From positions 2,242,342 through 2,306,341 of the forward strand of contig CP001673.1 in the NCBI GenBank assembly GCA_000023725.1: 64,000 bases of DNA. Direction: 5' to 3'. The position numbers and the translations under genes were made by a program. This document shows, piece after piece, positions 26,226-35,087 of the stretch. Under the pieces are notes generated by a model that was not told the origin of the DNA, did no database searches, and was given only the letters and a program-made list of their open reading frames with translations. Source of the DNA: Flavobacteriaceae bacterium 3519-10 (lineage in GTDB: Bacteria; Bacteroidota; Bacteroidia; Flavobacteriales; Weeksellaceae). The stretch's first letter is position 1; each line of letters opens with the position of its first letter.

Positions 26226-27115
26226 TAAAAATTCTCAGAAATGTTAACCAAATCATTTAGAAAATCACCACTAATTGTTTCCCCTGTATCCTCATTTAAG
26301 TTGGCATTAACAAAATCAACTTTTCCCATGAAACTTGTATCAACAAAAGAGCTATTGCCATTTTCATCAACACCGTAGATTCTTATCCTATTGATACCTA
26401 CATCGGTCTTACCATTAAATTTATTAAATATGTCAACTCCAAACTTTGTCAAGTCTGATTTCAAATCTGCTTTTACTGTTAATTTTACATCTTGTTTAAT
26501 TTGCACAATTTTTTCTGAAAAATTTAATGCATCATTTCCTAGCAACTGTTTATCAATATAAACTTCTGCAAGTTTTGCTCTTTGCATATGCTCAAGCTCA
26601 GTTAAAAAATTATGCTTCGCAATAATTGCAAAAACAATTTTGTATCTAGTGGGAACATTATTTTTTGCGTCTAGTGATTTCGAAAATGTCTGCACATAGT
26701 TTATAAAGTTATTGATAGTAATTCCAAAATGGTTATGTTCTAGAAATAAAATAACTTCACCAGTACTATCCTGCTTTATCAAAAAATGGGTTTTCTCAAT
26801 ATCCCCTTCTGATTTAAACTTAGGATTATTTCTTTCTACTAAAGTTTTCCTATCTATTAACTTTGGCCGAAACTCATTTCTAGCACTTTTAAAATATCCA
26901 TAGCAAGTTTTATCATTAAGCGTCAAATTATCTAGAAGACAAAACTTATTACCTTTTAAATCATACGTTCTATTGAATTTGGATAGAGACTTTATTTTTC
27001 GCAAATTTTCAAACACCTCTTGGAAATACATTTCTTCATTTTCTTCCTGCTTTGAGGATTTATATAATCTTTTGATTAAAGAAAAATAATTAATTTTAGT
27101 CTCCTTAGTGTTCAT
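26225..27115 (-). CDS. Soluble protein of AT-rich cassette, unknown function
   Basis: A 296-residue protein that I cannot place in a known family. It has no signal peptide or membrane helix. A basic, helical N-terminus is followed by a beta-rich part with YGYFKSARNEFRPKLIDRKT (about 93-112) and EKTHFLIKQDSTGEVILFLE (about 127-146), and a C-terminal alpha/beta region. The composition is AT-rich: the line at 26461 has 14 G+C in 60 bases, against 29 in 60 at 25021. It is first in a two-gene unit. The length and pairing recall Kiwa-like modules, but no DUF4868 match can be shown. Confidence 0.7.
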   Translation of the reverse strand: MNTKETKINYFSLIKRLYKSSKQEENEEMYFQEVFENLRKIKSLSKFNRTYDLKGNKFCLLDNLTLNDKTCYGYFKSARNEFRPKLIDRKTLVERNNPKFKSEGDIEKTHFLIKQDSTGEVILFLEHNHFGITINNFINYVQTFSKSLDAKNNVPTRYKIVFAIIAKHNFLTELEHMQRAKLAEVYIDKQLLGNDALNFSEKIVQIKQDVKLTVKADLKSDLTKFGVDIFNKFNGKTDVGINRIRIYGVDENGNSSFVDTSFMGKVDFVNANLNEDTGETISGDFLNDLVNISENF

Positions 27116-27164
27116 GTTTTTTTTACTAAAGTAATAAATATTAAACTAAAATAGTCGGGATATA

Positions 27165-27198
27165 ATAAAAAATTCCCCAGGTTTTCACCTGAGGAATT
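27165..27198 (-). terminator. Terminator after dnaK
   Basis: On the minus strand a 12-bp stem (AATTCCTCAGGT / ACCTGGGGAATT) with a GAAA loop is followed by a T run, about 60 bases past the dnaK stop. Confidence 0.85.
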
Positions 27199-27255
27199 AC
27201 TATTAAATAAACGGATTGCTTCTCCGCCGCGACGGATCGTAATGACGTCTAGAGT

Positions 27256-29154
27256 TTATTTCACTTCTTCGAAATCAGCATCCTGAACATCGTCAGCACT
27301 TGAGTTAGCTCCGGCGTTGCCTTGCGAAGGATCTGCGCCCGGCTGACCTTGCTGGCCTGCTGCATACATTTCCTCAGAAGCTGCCATCCATGCTGCGTCT
27401 AGTGCTTCAGTTTTGGTTTTGATGCTTCCCATATCTTTGGCATCAAAAGCAGTTTTCAGTTCTGCGTGTGCAGATTCTACGGCTGCTTTTTTATCTGCGG
27501 ACAGTTTATCACCGAATTCTTTCAGTTGTTTTTCTGTCTGGAAGATCAAGCCATCAGCTTTGTTCAGTACTTCTACTTCTTCTTTTTTCTTGGCATCAGA
27601 AGATGCATTTTCTTCAGCCTCACGCTTCATTCTGGCGATTTCTTCTTCAGAAAGTCCTGAACTCGCCTGAATCTTGATCGACTGCTCTTTACCTGTTCCT
27701 TTATCTTTAGCCGATACGTGAAGGATTCCGTTCGCATCAATATCGAAGGTTACTTCGATCTGGGGAACTCCTCTTGGCGCCGGTGGAATGTCTGCAAGGT
27801 CGAATCTTCCGATTTCTTTATTATCGTTGAACATTGGTCTTTCACCCTGTCCTACTCTGATTGAAACTGCAGGCTGGTTATCGCTTGCTGTAGAGAAAGT
27901 TTCAGATTTTTTGGTTGGGATTGTTGTGTTCGCATCAATCAATTTAGTGAAAACTGAACCCATGGTTTCGATACCTAAAGAAAGCGGCGTAACATCTAAT
28001 AAAAGAACGTCTTTTACGTCTCCTGTTAAAACTCCACCCTGAATCGCAGCACCGATTGCTACCACCTCATCCGGGTTAACTCCTTTTGAAGGTTTTTTAC
28101 CGAAGAATTTTTCTACTTCTTCCTGAATGATAGGGATTCTTGTAGAACCACCTACCAAAATTACCTCATCGATATCGGAGATTGAAAGGCCTGCATCAGA
28201 AAGTGCTTTTTTACAAGGCTCCATTGATCTTCTTACCAAATCTGCAGACAGTTGCTCGAACTTCGCTCTGGTTAAAGTCTTAACCATGTGTTTCGGACCT
28301 GTAGCAGTTGCAGTGATATAAGGAAGGTTAACTTCTGTCTGGCTTGCAGAAGATAATTCAATTTTTGCTTTTTCAGCTGCTTCTTTCAAACGCTGAAGCG
28401 CGATAGCGTCAGATTTCAAATCAACACCTTCGTCTGCTTTGAATTCGTCTGCCATCCAGTTGATGATCACATCATCGAAATCATCACCACCAAGATGCGT
28501 ATCTCCGTTAGTAGAAAGCACTTCGAAAACGCCGTCTCCAAGATCAAGGATAGAAACGTCGAACGTACCACCACCTAAATCGTACACCGCGATTTTCTGG
28601 TCTTTGTGTGCTTTATCCATTCCGTAAGCCAAAGCTGCGGCTGTTGGCTCGTTGATAATTCTTTCTACAGTTAAACCAGCGATTTCACCGGCTTCTTTTG
28701 TAGCCTGTCTCTGCGCATCATTAAAGTAAGCCGGAACCGTAATTACCGCTCTTGTTACTTCCTGACCTAAATAATCTTCGGCCGTTTTCTTCATTTTCTG
28801 AAGAATCATGGCAGAAATTTCCTGCGGAGTATATTCTCTGTCGTCAATTTTTACTTTTACGGTATCGTTTGGCCCGCTCACTACCTGATAAGGAACACGG
28901 GAAACTTCTTTCGCGTCATCATTAAAATGGGTTCCGATAAATCTTTTGATTGAATACACCGTTTTTGTAGGGTTCGTCACCGCCTGTCTTTTGGCCGGAT
29001 CGCCCACTTTTCTTTCGCCATCTTCGGTGAAGGCAACGATAGAAGGCGTTGTTCTTTTACCTTCTGCATTTGGGATCACAACCGCATCTTTACCTTCCAT
29101 CACGGCAACGCAGGAGTTGGTTGTACCTAAATCAATTCCAATTATTTTACTCAT
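27256..29154 (-). CDS. dnaK: Hsp70 chaperone DnaK
   Basis: The ATP-dependent chaperone, 632 residues. The nucleotide-binding domain shows [17 protein letters not shown] (about 4-20), [27 protein letters not shown] and VGGSTRIP; the substrate-binding domain follows the [16 protein letters not shown] linker and ends in a Gln/Gly/Ala-rich lid tail ([14 protein letters not shown]...DADFEEVK). The ATG at 29154 is chosen over an in-frame ATG 63 bases upstream because DnaK begins [10 protein letters not shown]. No dnaJ or grpE is adjacent, as is usual in flavobacteria. Confidence 0.97.
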   Translation of the reverse strand: MSKIIGIDLGTTNSCVAVMEGKDAVVIPNAEGKRTTPSIVAFTEDGERKVGDPAKRQAVTNPTKTVYSIKRFIGTHFNDDAKEVSRVPYQVVSGPNDTVKVKIDDREYTPQEISAMILQKMKKTAEDYLGQEVTRAVITVPAYFNDAQRQATKEAGEIAGLTVERIINEPTAAALAYGMDKAHKDQKIAVYDLGGGTFDVSILDLGDGVFEVLSTNGDTHLGGDDFDDVIINWMADEFKADEGVDLKSDAIALQRLKEAAEKAKIELSSASQTEVNLPYITATATGPKHMVKTLTRAKFEQLSADLVRRSMEPCKKALSDAGLSISDIDEVILVGGSTRIPIIQEEVEKFFGKKPSKGVNPDEVVAIGAAIQGGVLTGDVKDVLLLDVTPLSLGIETMGSVFTKLIDANTTIPTKKSETFSTASDNQPAVSIRVGQGERPMFNDNKEIGRFDLADIPPAPRGVPQIEVTFDIDANGILHVSAKDKGTGKEQSIKIQASSGLSEEEIARMKREAEENASSDAKKKEEVEVLNKADGLIFQTEKQLKEFGDKLSADKKAAVESAHAELKTAFDAKDMGSIKTKTEALDAAWMAASEEMYAAGQQGQPGADPSQGNAGANSSADDVQDADFEEVK

Positions 29155-29199
29155 AGTATGTATATTTTTAATTTTTAATTTATTTGAGGTGGCTTTCTC

Positions 29200-29230
29200 C
29201 AATTTTATACCAAGCAAAAAAGTGTGACAA
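29200..29230 (-). promoter_or_regulatory. Candidate promoter of dnaK
   Basis: On the minus strand TTG (29230-29228), 20 bases, then TAAAATTG (29207-29200), close to the Bacteroidetes consensus. No CIRCE-type inverted repeat is seen. Confidence 0.45.
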
Positions 29231-29330
29231 ATTGACCTTTTTTAAAATTTTAAATGAGTTCTGCCGCGTGATATACGACCTAAACTATCAGTCCTGCGAC
29301 TCCACCTATTATTTCTTCAACCTAAAATCA

Positions 29331-29360
29331 AAAACAAACACTCCCTCGCAGAAGTGTTTG
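29331..29360 (-). terminator. Terminator after the copper receptor gene
   Basis: CAAACACT / AGTGTTTG stem followed on the minus strand by five T, about 25 bases past the stop at 29383. Confidence 0.7.
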
Positions 29361-29382
29361 CGCCTCATCGGTTTTAAATTGA

Positions 29383-31422
29383 TCAGAACAAATACGTAAA
29401 TCCAAGATTGAAGCTTCGCCCTCTTTCGAGTATTCTTGAATTGCGGTCAGTTGAAAGGGTGCGGTTCAGATGTTCCGCGTAGGCATTGTCGAAGACATTG
29501 TTTACCTCAGCATCGATCGAAGCATTCCGGAAAACATTGTATTTGAGATTAACATTAAAGAGTGAGAAATCTGGTGTTCTTAATTCACCGAAAGTGTCAG
29601 CGACACGATTCTGTGCGGCTGAGTAACGGTAATTCACCACGATGATTACCGGCGACAGGTCAGCCTGAAGTTTCCAGCGGAAATCCAACGGAAATATTTC
29701 GGGCAAAGGTCGTTTGGTGTCGAGATCTTCTGCGTACGTATAGGCCACTGCCATTTCTGATCTTAATTTGGGTAGTACCTGCCAGTTCACGCGCGATTCG
29801 AAACCGGCTTTCATCGCGTTACCCAAATTCTGCATCTGCCGAACCCCAGGACTCTTCATTGTTGCCGGCATAATATCGGGGCGAATTACACCTGAAATAT
29901 AATTTTCGAGGTAGGCATAGAAAACATTGGCCTGCACGAAGACTTTTTCGCGAGAAAACGTATAAATCAAGTCTGCCTGATTGTTTGTTTCGGGCTTCAA
30001 ATGCGGATTTCCAAGCACTTCATAGTTGTCATTTCCCACCGCAAATAAATTGATATAACGTTCGGTTAAACTTCCGCTGCGCTGCGCACGGCCTGTCCAA
30101 AGTGCGATTTGGGAATCTTTGCCCAGACTTCGGCTGTAACCCAAACTGAAATTGCTGTTCCAGTTTTCCGATGACAGGTCGCCGTAGAGATTCTGAAAAA
30201 GCTGCGAAGGCTTATTTGCATCTGAGGAATTATAATCGATTCTTGCGGAAGCTGTAAGTTTTGCGTCCGGAAAACGGTACTGATATTCGCCGAACCAACC
30301 GATCTGCGAGACCTCGGAATCCTGCCACGAACTGCCGTCGCGCGGTTTCATGCCCATCATCATTGGCATCACCATGCGGAGGTTTTCGGCGGCTTCATGC
30401 TTATAATCTAAACCTGTGTAAAGAATATGGTTATTCCAGGTTTTTTTTAATTCGCCCCTTCCACCAAATGTCAGCGATTTCACATCAGAAACCATTGATC
30501 GGTCCGCAGTTCCCATCGAATGATCGACCACCGAATAATACGAATTGAAATCGACCTGGTTGAAAAAGGAGTTTTCAAATTCTGCCAGATGCTTAAGTTG
30601 GTACATCCAGGTTTTGTCGTAAATCAGATCCATCTGCAGCGCCGCAAATTCTACATCGCGACCTTGATTGGTGTTAACCTGCAGCGTTGTGATATTATTT
30701 TCATTCCATTTAAAACTGCCTTTAGTTCCAATATTATAACGCAGAAACGCCGAGCGAACTTCGTCTCCGTTACCGTCTTTGTAAGCATCACCTTTCTGAT
30801 AAGATCCGAAAAGATTCCACACCATTTTCTTGGTGGTCAGTTCGGTGAAAGCTTCATTTCGGAAGATGTTGCCATTGCTTTCAAAACCCGTGGAAATCCG
30901 TCCACCAAATGTCGGATTCTCGGTAAAAACAGTCTTCAGTGTCACGAAATTTATGGTTCCGCCAAAGCTGTTGCCGTTGCGGAAATGATAAGGCCCTTTG
31001 AAGATTTCGGCTTCCTGAACCATATTCATGTTCACCTGGCTTACGGCCGGGTCCATTCTGCTGGGGCAGGCATTCACCGCATTTGCAGCGCCGTCGATCA
31101 CAATGTTCAGCTGTTCATATTTGAAACCGCGAAGTACGGGATCCGTGGCGTAGTTGCCGGCTTTTTTAATTCCAGAGATTTCAGGAATTGAACTGAGGAA
31201 TTTGCCCGCGTCATGATTCAGCAAATCGGTGTTCGAAGTGGAAATTTTAGATTTATTCTTGTCGCCTGTGGCGATCTTAATGATTTTTACCACCTCAATA
31301 TCACGATACGCGAGGCTGTCGTGAGCGTGAGTTTGAGCAAGAATATGGATGCATGGAAAGAGCAAAAGCGCAGTAGCGTATCGGTTCAGCCCTTTAAAGG
31401 CCGAATATTTTATAGGAGTCAT
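29383..31422 (-). CDS. TonB-dependent copper receptor, OprC/NosA-like
   Basis: An outer-membrane receptor of 679 residues: signal peptide to about residue 30, plug domain (about 60-160), then a 22-strand-type barrel ending in the aromatic FNLGFTYLF. The OprC copper site CxxxM-HxM is visible as Cys119/Met123 (NACPSRMDP) and His301/Met303 (DHSMG); their spacing of about 182 matches OprC (143/147 and 323/325, from memory). A Met-rich loop (MVMPMMMGMK) is a further copper hint. It follows the CxGKC gene by 58 bases. Its place beside nosZ fits copper supply for NosZ. Confidence 0.88.
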   Translation of the reverse strand: MTPIKYSAFKGLNRYATALLLFPCIHILAQTHAHDSLAYRDIEVVKIIKIATGDKNKSKISTSNTDLLNHDAGKFLSSIPEISGIKKAGNYATDPVLRGFKYEQLNIVIDGAANAVNACPSRMDPAVSQVNMNMVQEAEIFKGPYHFRNGNSFGGTINFVTLKTVFTENPTFGGRISTGFESNGNIFRNEAFTELTTKKMVWNLFGSYQKGDAYKDGNGDEVRSAFLRYNIGTKGSFKWNENNITTLQVNTNQGRDVEFAALQMDLIYDKTWMYQLKHLAEFENSFFNQVDFNSYYSVVDHSMGTADRSMVSDVKSLTFGGRGELKKTWNNHILYTGLDYKHEAAENLRMVMPMMMGMKPRDGSSWQDSEVSQIGWFGEYQYRFPDAKLTASARIDYNSSDANKPSQLFQNLYGDLSSENWNSNFSLGYSRSLGKDSQIALWTGRAQRSGSLTERYINLFAVGNDNYEVLGNPHLKPETNNQADLIYTFSREKVFVQANVFYAYLENYISGVIRPDIMPATMKSPGVRQMQNLGNAMKAGFESRVNWQVLPKLRSEMAVAYTYAEDLDTKRPLPEIFPLDFRWKLQADLSPVIIVVNYRYSAAQNRVADTFGELRTPDFSLFNVNLKYNVFRNASIDAEVNNVFDNAYAEHLNRTLSTDRNSRILERGRSFNLGFTYLF

Positions 31423-31480
31423 ATTGTTTTAAGATTTAATTAAATTTTACCCGACGATGGCGTCGTATTACAGGTTAAAC

Positions 31481-31840
31481 TTAAATTAAATCCGGAGGTG
31501 GGTTTGGGACGTGCTGCGGAACTGCATACCGGAAATGGCTCATGTGTTCGCCAATTTTTTCACCATTTACGAACAAAGTTTCAGTCCGCTCGGGAATTGC
31601 GGCTTCTGCACTGGCATAAAAATTAAATGAAAAATGGCTGAAACTGAAACCTGCGCTGCTTTGCTTTGAATCGCTGCCTGCCTGGCATTTACCATGACAA
31701 TCGAGCTCCGGCCGGTTTTGGTTTTCGCAAATTAACTCGTAATAATCTCTGTTGACCTGATAGTCTACCAAAAAGAGCAGGTTTTTAGTGCCGGCGAATA
31801 TCACCAGACCTGTCAGCAGATATGCACAGAGCAATTTCAT
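31481..31840 (-). CDS. Small envelope protein with CxGKC motif
   Basis: A 119-residue protein with an N-terminal hydrophobic helix (about 1-27) and a probable periplasmic body. CENQNRPELDCHGKC (about 38-52) gives three cysteines with a C-H-G-K-C end, and the C-terminus has an HMSH pair and a proline-rich PPPDLI tail. CxGKC proteins of this type occur beside copper receptors in Bacteroidetes (from memory), and metal handling is a reasonable inference. It is first in a unit with the OprC-like receptor. A TAAATTTG -7 (31846-31853) sits just before the ATG, so the transcript may be almost leaderless. Confidence 0.7.
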   Translation of the reverse strand: MKLLCAYLLTGLVIFAGTKNLLFLVDYQVNRDYYELICENQNRPELDCHGKCQAGSDSKQSSAGFSFSHFSFNFYASAEAAIPERTETLFVNGEKIGEHMSHFRYAVPQHVPNPPPDLI

Positions 31841-31845
31841 GGGCG

Positions 31846-31853
31846 CAAATTTA
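31846..31853 (-). promoter_or_regulatory. -7 element of the CxGKC-copper receptor unit
   Basis: Minus-strand TAAATTTG, six bases ahead of the ATG at 31840. The centre of the ATGA-N6-TCAT site lies 51.5 bp upstream, two helical turns more than at the other two sites. Confidence 0.5.
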
Positions 31854-31897
31854 CGGACTCCACACCGTTAAGTTTCCATAGTATGCGTTTTGTCATG

Positions 31898-31911
31898 ATG
31901 ATAAGCGTCAT
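31898..31911 (-). promoter_or_regulatory. Candidate Crp/Fnr-family operator, copper unit
   Basis: ATGACGCTTATCAT on the minus strand has the ATGA-N6-TCAT form shared with 32436 and 38954. Its position upstream of a -7 is compatible with class I activation. Confidence 0.5.
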
Positions 31912-31968
31912 GCTAAAAAAAATCCGGCAGTGAATTAACACGCCGGATCTCCGTTTATTTTTTATAGT

Positions 31969-32355
31969 TTATTTCTTAAGCGTAAGAATGTATTCCACCA
32001 TTTTTTTTGCGTTGGCTTCGCTCATTCCGGTGTGTGGTGTCATCGGGATTTCGCCCCAATTTCCTTTGCCACCATCAATAATTTTACCTGCAAGCATTTC
32101 TATATCTGCTTCGGTATATTTATCGGCCACTTCCTGGTATGAGGGCCCAACAACCCGCGCATCCACTTTATGGCAGGTGAGGCAGTCTGCACCCTCGATC
32201 AGCGCCAGGCCTTCATGTTTGCCGGCAGCAGCAGAATCTACAACCTGAATGGTGGGTTCTTCTAACATCACATTACTTTCTTTTCCTGAATCTACCTCGT
32301 TCTTTCCGCATGATACCGCGATCATTAATATAGCGACTGCACAATATTTATTCAT
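31969..32355 (-). CDS. Cytochrome c lipoprotein
   Basis: A 128-residue monoheme cytochrome c. The lipobox AVSC (Cys16) predicts an envelope lipoprotein. The heme motif CLTCH (about 58-62) and a distal Met in GEIPMTPHTGMS (about 102-113) fit class I cytochromes. It is divergent from the second cytochrome of the nos cluster, with a shared 148-base intergenic region carrying the operator at 32436. It probably passes electrons towards NosZ or another terminal reductase. Confidence 0.88.
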   Translation of the reverse strand: MNKYCAVAILMIAVSCGKNEVDSGKESNVMLEEPTIQVVDSAAAGKHEGLALIEGADCLTCHKVDARVVGPSYQEVADKYTEADIEMLAGKIIDGGKGNWGEIPMTPHTGMSEANAKKMVEYILTLKK

Positions 32356-32434
32356 TATTCTAAATTTTTTTACAAAATTATTTAATTCTTCTTCTGTTTA
32401 CGAGCAAATATGACGATATATATCATATAAAGGG

Positions 32435-32450
32435 TATGACTGCAGTCATA
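32435..32450. promoter_or_regulatory. Perfect palindromic operator between divergent cytochrome genes
   Basis: TATGACTGCAGTCATA is a perfect 16-base palindrome with the TGA-N6-TCA core of Crp/Fnr sites. Its centre is 30.5 bp upstream of the TACTTTTG -7 of the nosZ unit, placing it near -41.5 (class II activator position). A weaker CATATTTG lies 31.5 bp away on the other strand. Confidence 0.65.
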
Positions 32451-32451
32451 C

Positions 32452-32480
32452 TTGCCGGCAGCCAAATCTTTCTACTTTTG
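32452..32480 (+). promoter_or_regulatory. Promoter of the nos operon
   Basis: TTG (32452-32454), 18 bases, TACTTTTG (32473-32480): a full Bacteroidetes promoter directly behind the palindromic operator, with the ATG at 32504. Confidence 0.7.
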
Positions 32481-32503
32481 ATGGTATAAAAAATAATAAA
32501 ATT

Positions 32504-33001
32504 ATGAAGTCACTAAAAGCAATTGCACTTGCAACACTCACCTTCGCACTATTTTCGTGCGGAGACGACAAGAAAACCGATTCAATCCCAACGGCATCTA
32601 CTACTGATGCTGCCGCTACTGAAGCACCTGCTGCCGGAGCCGCGGACGCTGCTGCTTACGACCCAAAAAGAGGTCTGGGACCCCATGAAAACATCGACGT
32701 GAGCAAATTCGACCCTGCAATGGCAGCGTCAGGTAAAAAAATCGCTGACGTGAAATGTACTTCATGCCACAAAACTACAGAAGAAAAACTGGTAGGTCCA
32801 GGCTGGAAGGGGGTAACACAAAGACAAACTCCGGAGTGGATCATGAACTTCATCAGCAACCCAGATCCAATGATCGATGTGGATCCGGAACTTCAGAAAC
32901 AACTCGAGCTTTGTCTGGTAAGAATGCCTAACCAGGGTCTTGCAGATAATGAAGCCAGAGAAGTGCTGGAATACATGCGCGAAATCGACGGCGCGAAGTA
33001 A
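32504..33001 (+). CDS. Cytochrome c lipoprotein, nos cluster
   Basis: A 165-residue monoheme cytochrome c, first gene of the nos operon. The signal peptide ends at lipobox LFSC (Cys19); a 35-residue Ala/Thr-rich linker (TTDAAATEAPAAGAADAAA) then tethers the heme domain. The heme motif is CTSCH (about 86-90), the sixth ligand probably the Met in LVRMPNQGL (about 142-150). Clade II nos clusters usually carry such cytochromes as electron donors to NosZ. The nosZ gene follows after 36 bases. Confidence 0.9.
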   Translation: MKSLKAIALATLTFALFSCGDDKKTDSIPTASTTDAAATEAPAAGAADAAAYDPKRGLGPHENIDVSKFDPAMAASGKKIADVKCTSCHKTTEEKLVGPGWKGVTQRQTPEWIMNFISNPDPMIDVDPELQKQLELCLVRMPNQGLADNEAREVLEYMREIDGAK

Positions 33002-33037
33002 TTTCCCCGCAGAGAAAATCTTAAATCAAAAAATATA

Positions 33038-35038
33038 ATGAAAAGTCTTAAATTATTTGGACTGGCAACCGTAGTGGCTATAAGTGCCGTAACTGGATGC
33101 AAACCAAAAGGCACTGAAACTGCCGTAAGCGGCGACGCCGCACAAAAAGTGTATGTTGCACCCGGTAAATATGATGAGTTCTACAACTTCGTCAGCGGCG
33201 GCTTCAACGGGCAGGTGAATGTCTATGGATTACCGAGTGGAAGGTTGCTTAAAGTTCTTCCGGTATTTTCCGTAAATCCTGAAAACGGATATGGATACAG
33301 CGAAGAGACGAAACCAATGCTGCAGACATCACACGGCTTCATCCCATGGGACGATCAGCATCACCTCTCGCTTTCGCAAACCAAGGCTGAAGTTGACGGC
33401 CGCTGGCTGTTTGCAAACGCCAACAATACTCCGCGCGTTGCCCGAATTGATTTAAAGACTTTTAAAACAGTTGAAATTTTAGAAATACCTAACTCAGCTG
33501 GTAACCACTCCTCGCCTTTCCTTACAGAAAATACCGAATTTGTGGTTGCAGGAACCCGTTTTGCAGTGCCAATGGATGATCAGAATGGTGATGTGCCAAT
33601 TAGTTCATTCAAAGAAAATTTCAAAGGTGTGCTTTCTTTTATCGGAATTGATCAGCAGACCGGCGGAATGGACTTAACCTTCCAGATTGAAGCACCCGGG
33701 ATCAACTTTGACCTTTCGCATGCCGGTAAAGGGAAATCAGGCGACTGGTTCTTTTTCTCCTGCTATAATTCAGAAAAAGCAAATACGCTTCTTGAGGTAA
33801 ATGCGTCACAAAACGACAAAGACTTCATTATGGCAGTGAACTGGAAAAAAGCTGCAGCACTCGCAAAAGCCGGAAAAGGCCGCAAAGTGGTGACAGAATA
33901 CGCCCACAATAAATGGGATGAAGAAACGCATAGCGCCACTTCTACGATGAAGAAAGAGGTTGTCGTACTTTCCGTGCAAGATATGAAGGATGCGATGTAT
34001 ATGATCCCATGTCCGAAATCGCCTCACGGTGTAGACATCGATCCTACCGGAGAATATATTGTAGGTTCAGGTAAACTGGCAGCACTGATCCCTGTATTCA
34101 GTTTTGATAAAATTCAGAAAGCTATCGCAGACAAAGCGTTTGCCGGAGAATATGACGGCGTACAGGTGATTAAATACGAAGCCGCACTGTACGGTGAAGT
34201 ACAGAAGCCTGGTTTAGGCCCGCTGCACACTGAGTTTGACGGAAAAGGAAACGCCTACACATCAATGTTTGTATCGTCTGAAGTAGTGAAATGGAACATC
34301 AAGGACCTCAAAGTGCTGGACAGAACGCCAACGTTCTATTCCGTAGGACACTTAATGATTCCGGGTGGCGACACTTCCAAACCTTTCGGAAAATACATGG
34401 TAGCGTATAACAAAATTACCAAAGACAGATATCTTCCTACAGGACCAGAATTAGCACAATCTGCACAGCTGTACGATATCAGTGGAGATAAAATTCAGCT
34501 GCTACTGGACTTCCCAACTTTCGGTGAACCGCATTACGCACAGGCTTTACCAGGTGAGATGATCTCTAAAAACCAGGTTAAATTCTTTAAAATTGCGGAC
34601 AATAAACACCCGTATGCCACAAAAGGAGAAGCCGAAAGCAAAGTGGTTCGTGAAGGCAACAAAGTTCACGTTTACATGACCTCAATTCGCTCGCACTTCG
34701 CACCGGATAATATCGAAGGCGTCCGGGTTGGCGATGAAGTGTACTTCCATGTCACAAACCTTGAGCAGGATTGGGACGTACCGCACGGATTTGCGATCTT
34801 AGGAAACGAGAACGCCGAACTCCTCATCATGCCGGGTGAAACCTGCACGCTGAAATGGGTTCCGAAGAAAGCCGGTATGTTCCCGATGTACTGCACCGAT
34901 TTCTGCAGTGCGCTGCACCAGGAAATGCAGGGGTACGTGAGGGTTTCGCCAGCGGGCAGTAACACGCCGCTGATCTACTCGCTCAACAATAAGAAAGACA
35001 ATGCACAGAGCCCTGTAAAACCAGGAGAAACTAAATAA
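33038..35038 (+). CDS. nosZ: Nitrous oxide reductase, clade II, predicted lipoprotein
   Basis: NosZ reduces N2O to N2 in the periplasm. The 666-residue enzyme has a Sec-type signal with lipobox VTGC (Cys21), not the Tat signal of clade I. The beta-propeller carries CuZ histidines, visible in SHGFIPWDDQHHLSLSQ (His108/His109), CPKSPHGVD and GPLHTEFDG. The C-terminal cupredoxin domain has the CuA site Cys619-x3-Cys623-x3-His627-x2-Met630 (CTDFCSALHQEM). A terminator-like hairpin at 35049 separates it from the assembly genes. Transcribed from 32480 together with the cytochrome. Confidence 0.96.
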   Translation: MKSLKLFGLATVVAISAVTGCKPKGTETAVSGDAAQKVYVAPGKYDEFYNFVSGGFNGQVNVYGLPSGRLLKVLPVFSVNPENGYGYSEETKPMLQTSHGFIPWDDQHHLSLSQTKAEVDGRWLFANANNTPRVARIDLKTFKTVEILEIPNSAGNHSSPFLTENTEFVVAGTRFAVPMDDQNGDVPISSFKENFKGVLSFIGIDQQTGGMDLTFQIEAPGINFDLSHAGKGKSGDWFFFSCYNSEKANTLLEVNASQNDKDFIMAVNWKKAAALAKAGKGRKVVTEYAHNKWDEETHSATSTMKKEVVVLSVQDMKDAMYMIPCPKSPHGVDIDPTGEYIVGSGKLAALIPVFSFDKIQKAIADKAFAGEYDGVQVIKYEAALYGEVQKPGLGPLHTEFDGKGNAYTSMFVSSEVVKWNIKDLKVLDRTPTFYSVGHLMIPGGDTSKPFGKYMVAYNKITKDRYLPTGPELAQSAQLYDISGDKIQLLLDFPTFGEPHYAQALPGEMISKNQVKFFKIADNKHPYATKGEAESKVVREGNKVHVYMTSIRSHFAPDNIEGVRVGDEVYFHVTNLEQDWDVPHGFAILGNENAELLIMPGETCTLKWVPKKAGMFPMYCTDFCSALHQEMQGYVRVSPAGSNTPLIYSLNNKKDNAQSPVKPGETK

Positions 35039-35048
35039 ATTTAGAAAT

Positions 35049-35075
35049 AAAGGGCAGAGGTTTCTGCCCTTTTTA
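35049..35075 (+). terminator. Internal terminator or attenuator after nosZ
   Basis: AAAGGGCAGA / TCTGCCCTTT stem with a GGTT loop and T run, 10 bases past the nosZ stop and 13 bases before the next ATG. It would let most transcripts end after nosZ while some read through into the assembly genes. Confidence 0.75.
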
Positions 35076-35087
35076 ATTTATAATACA

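Noticed and set aside
30520-31191. 223-codon plus-strand frame inside the copper receptor gene
   Set aside because: Antisense shadow of a receptor with clear motifs; no own start signals.
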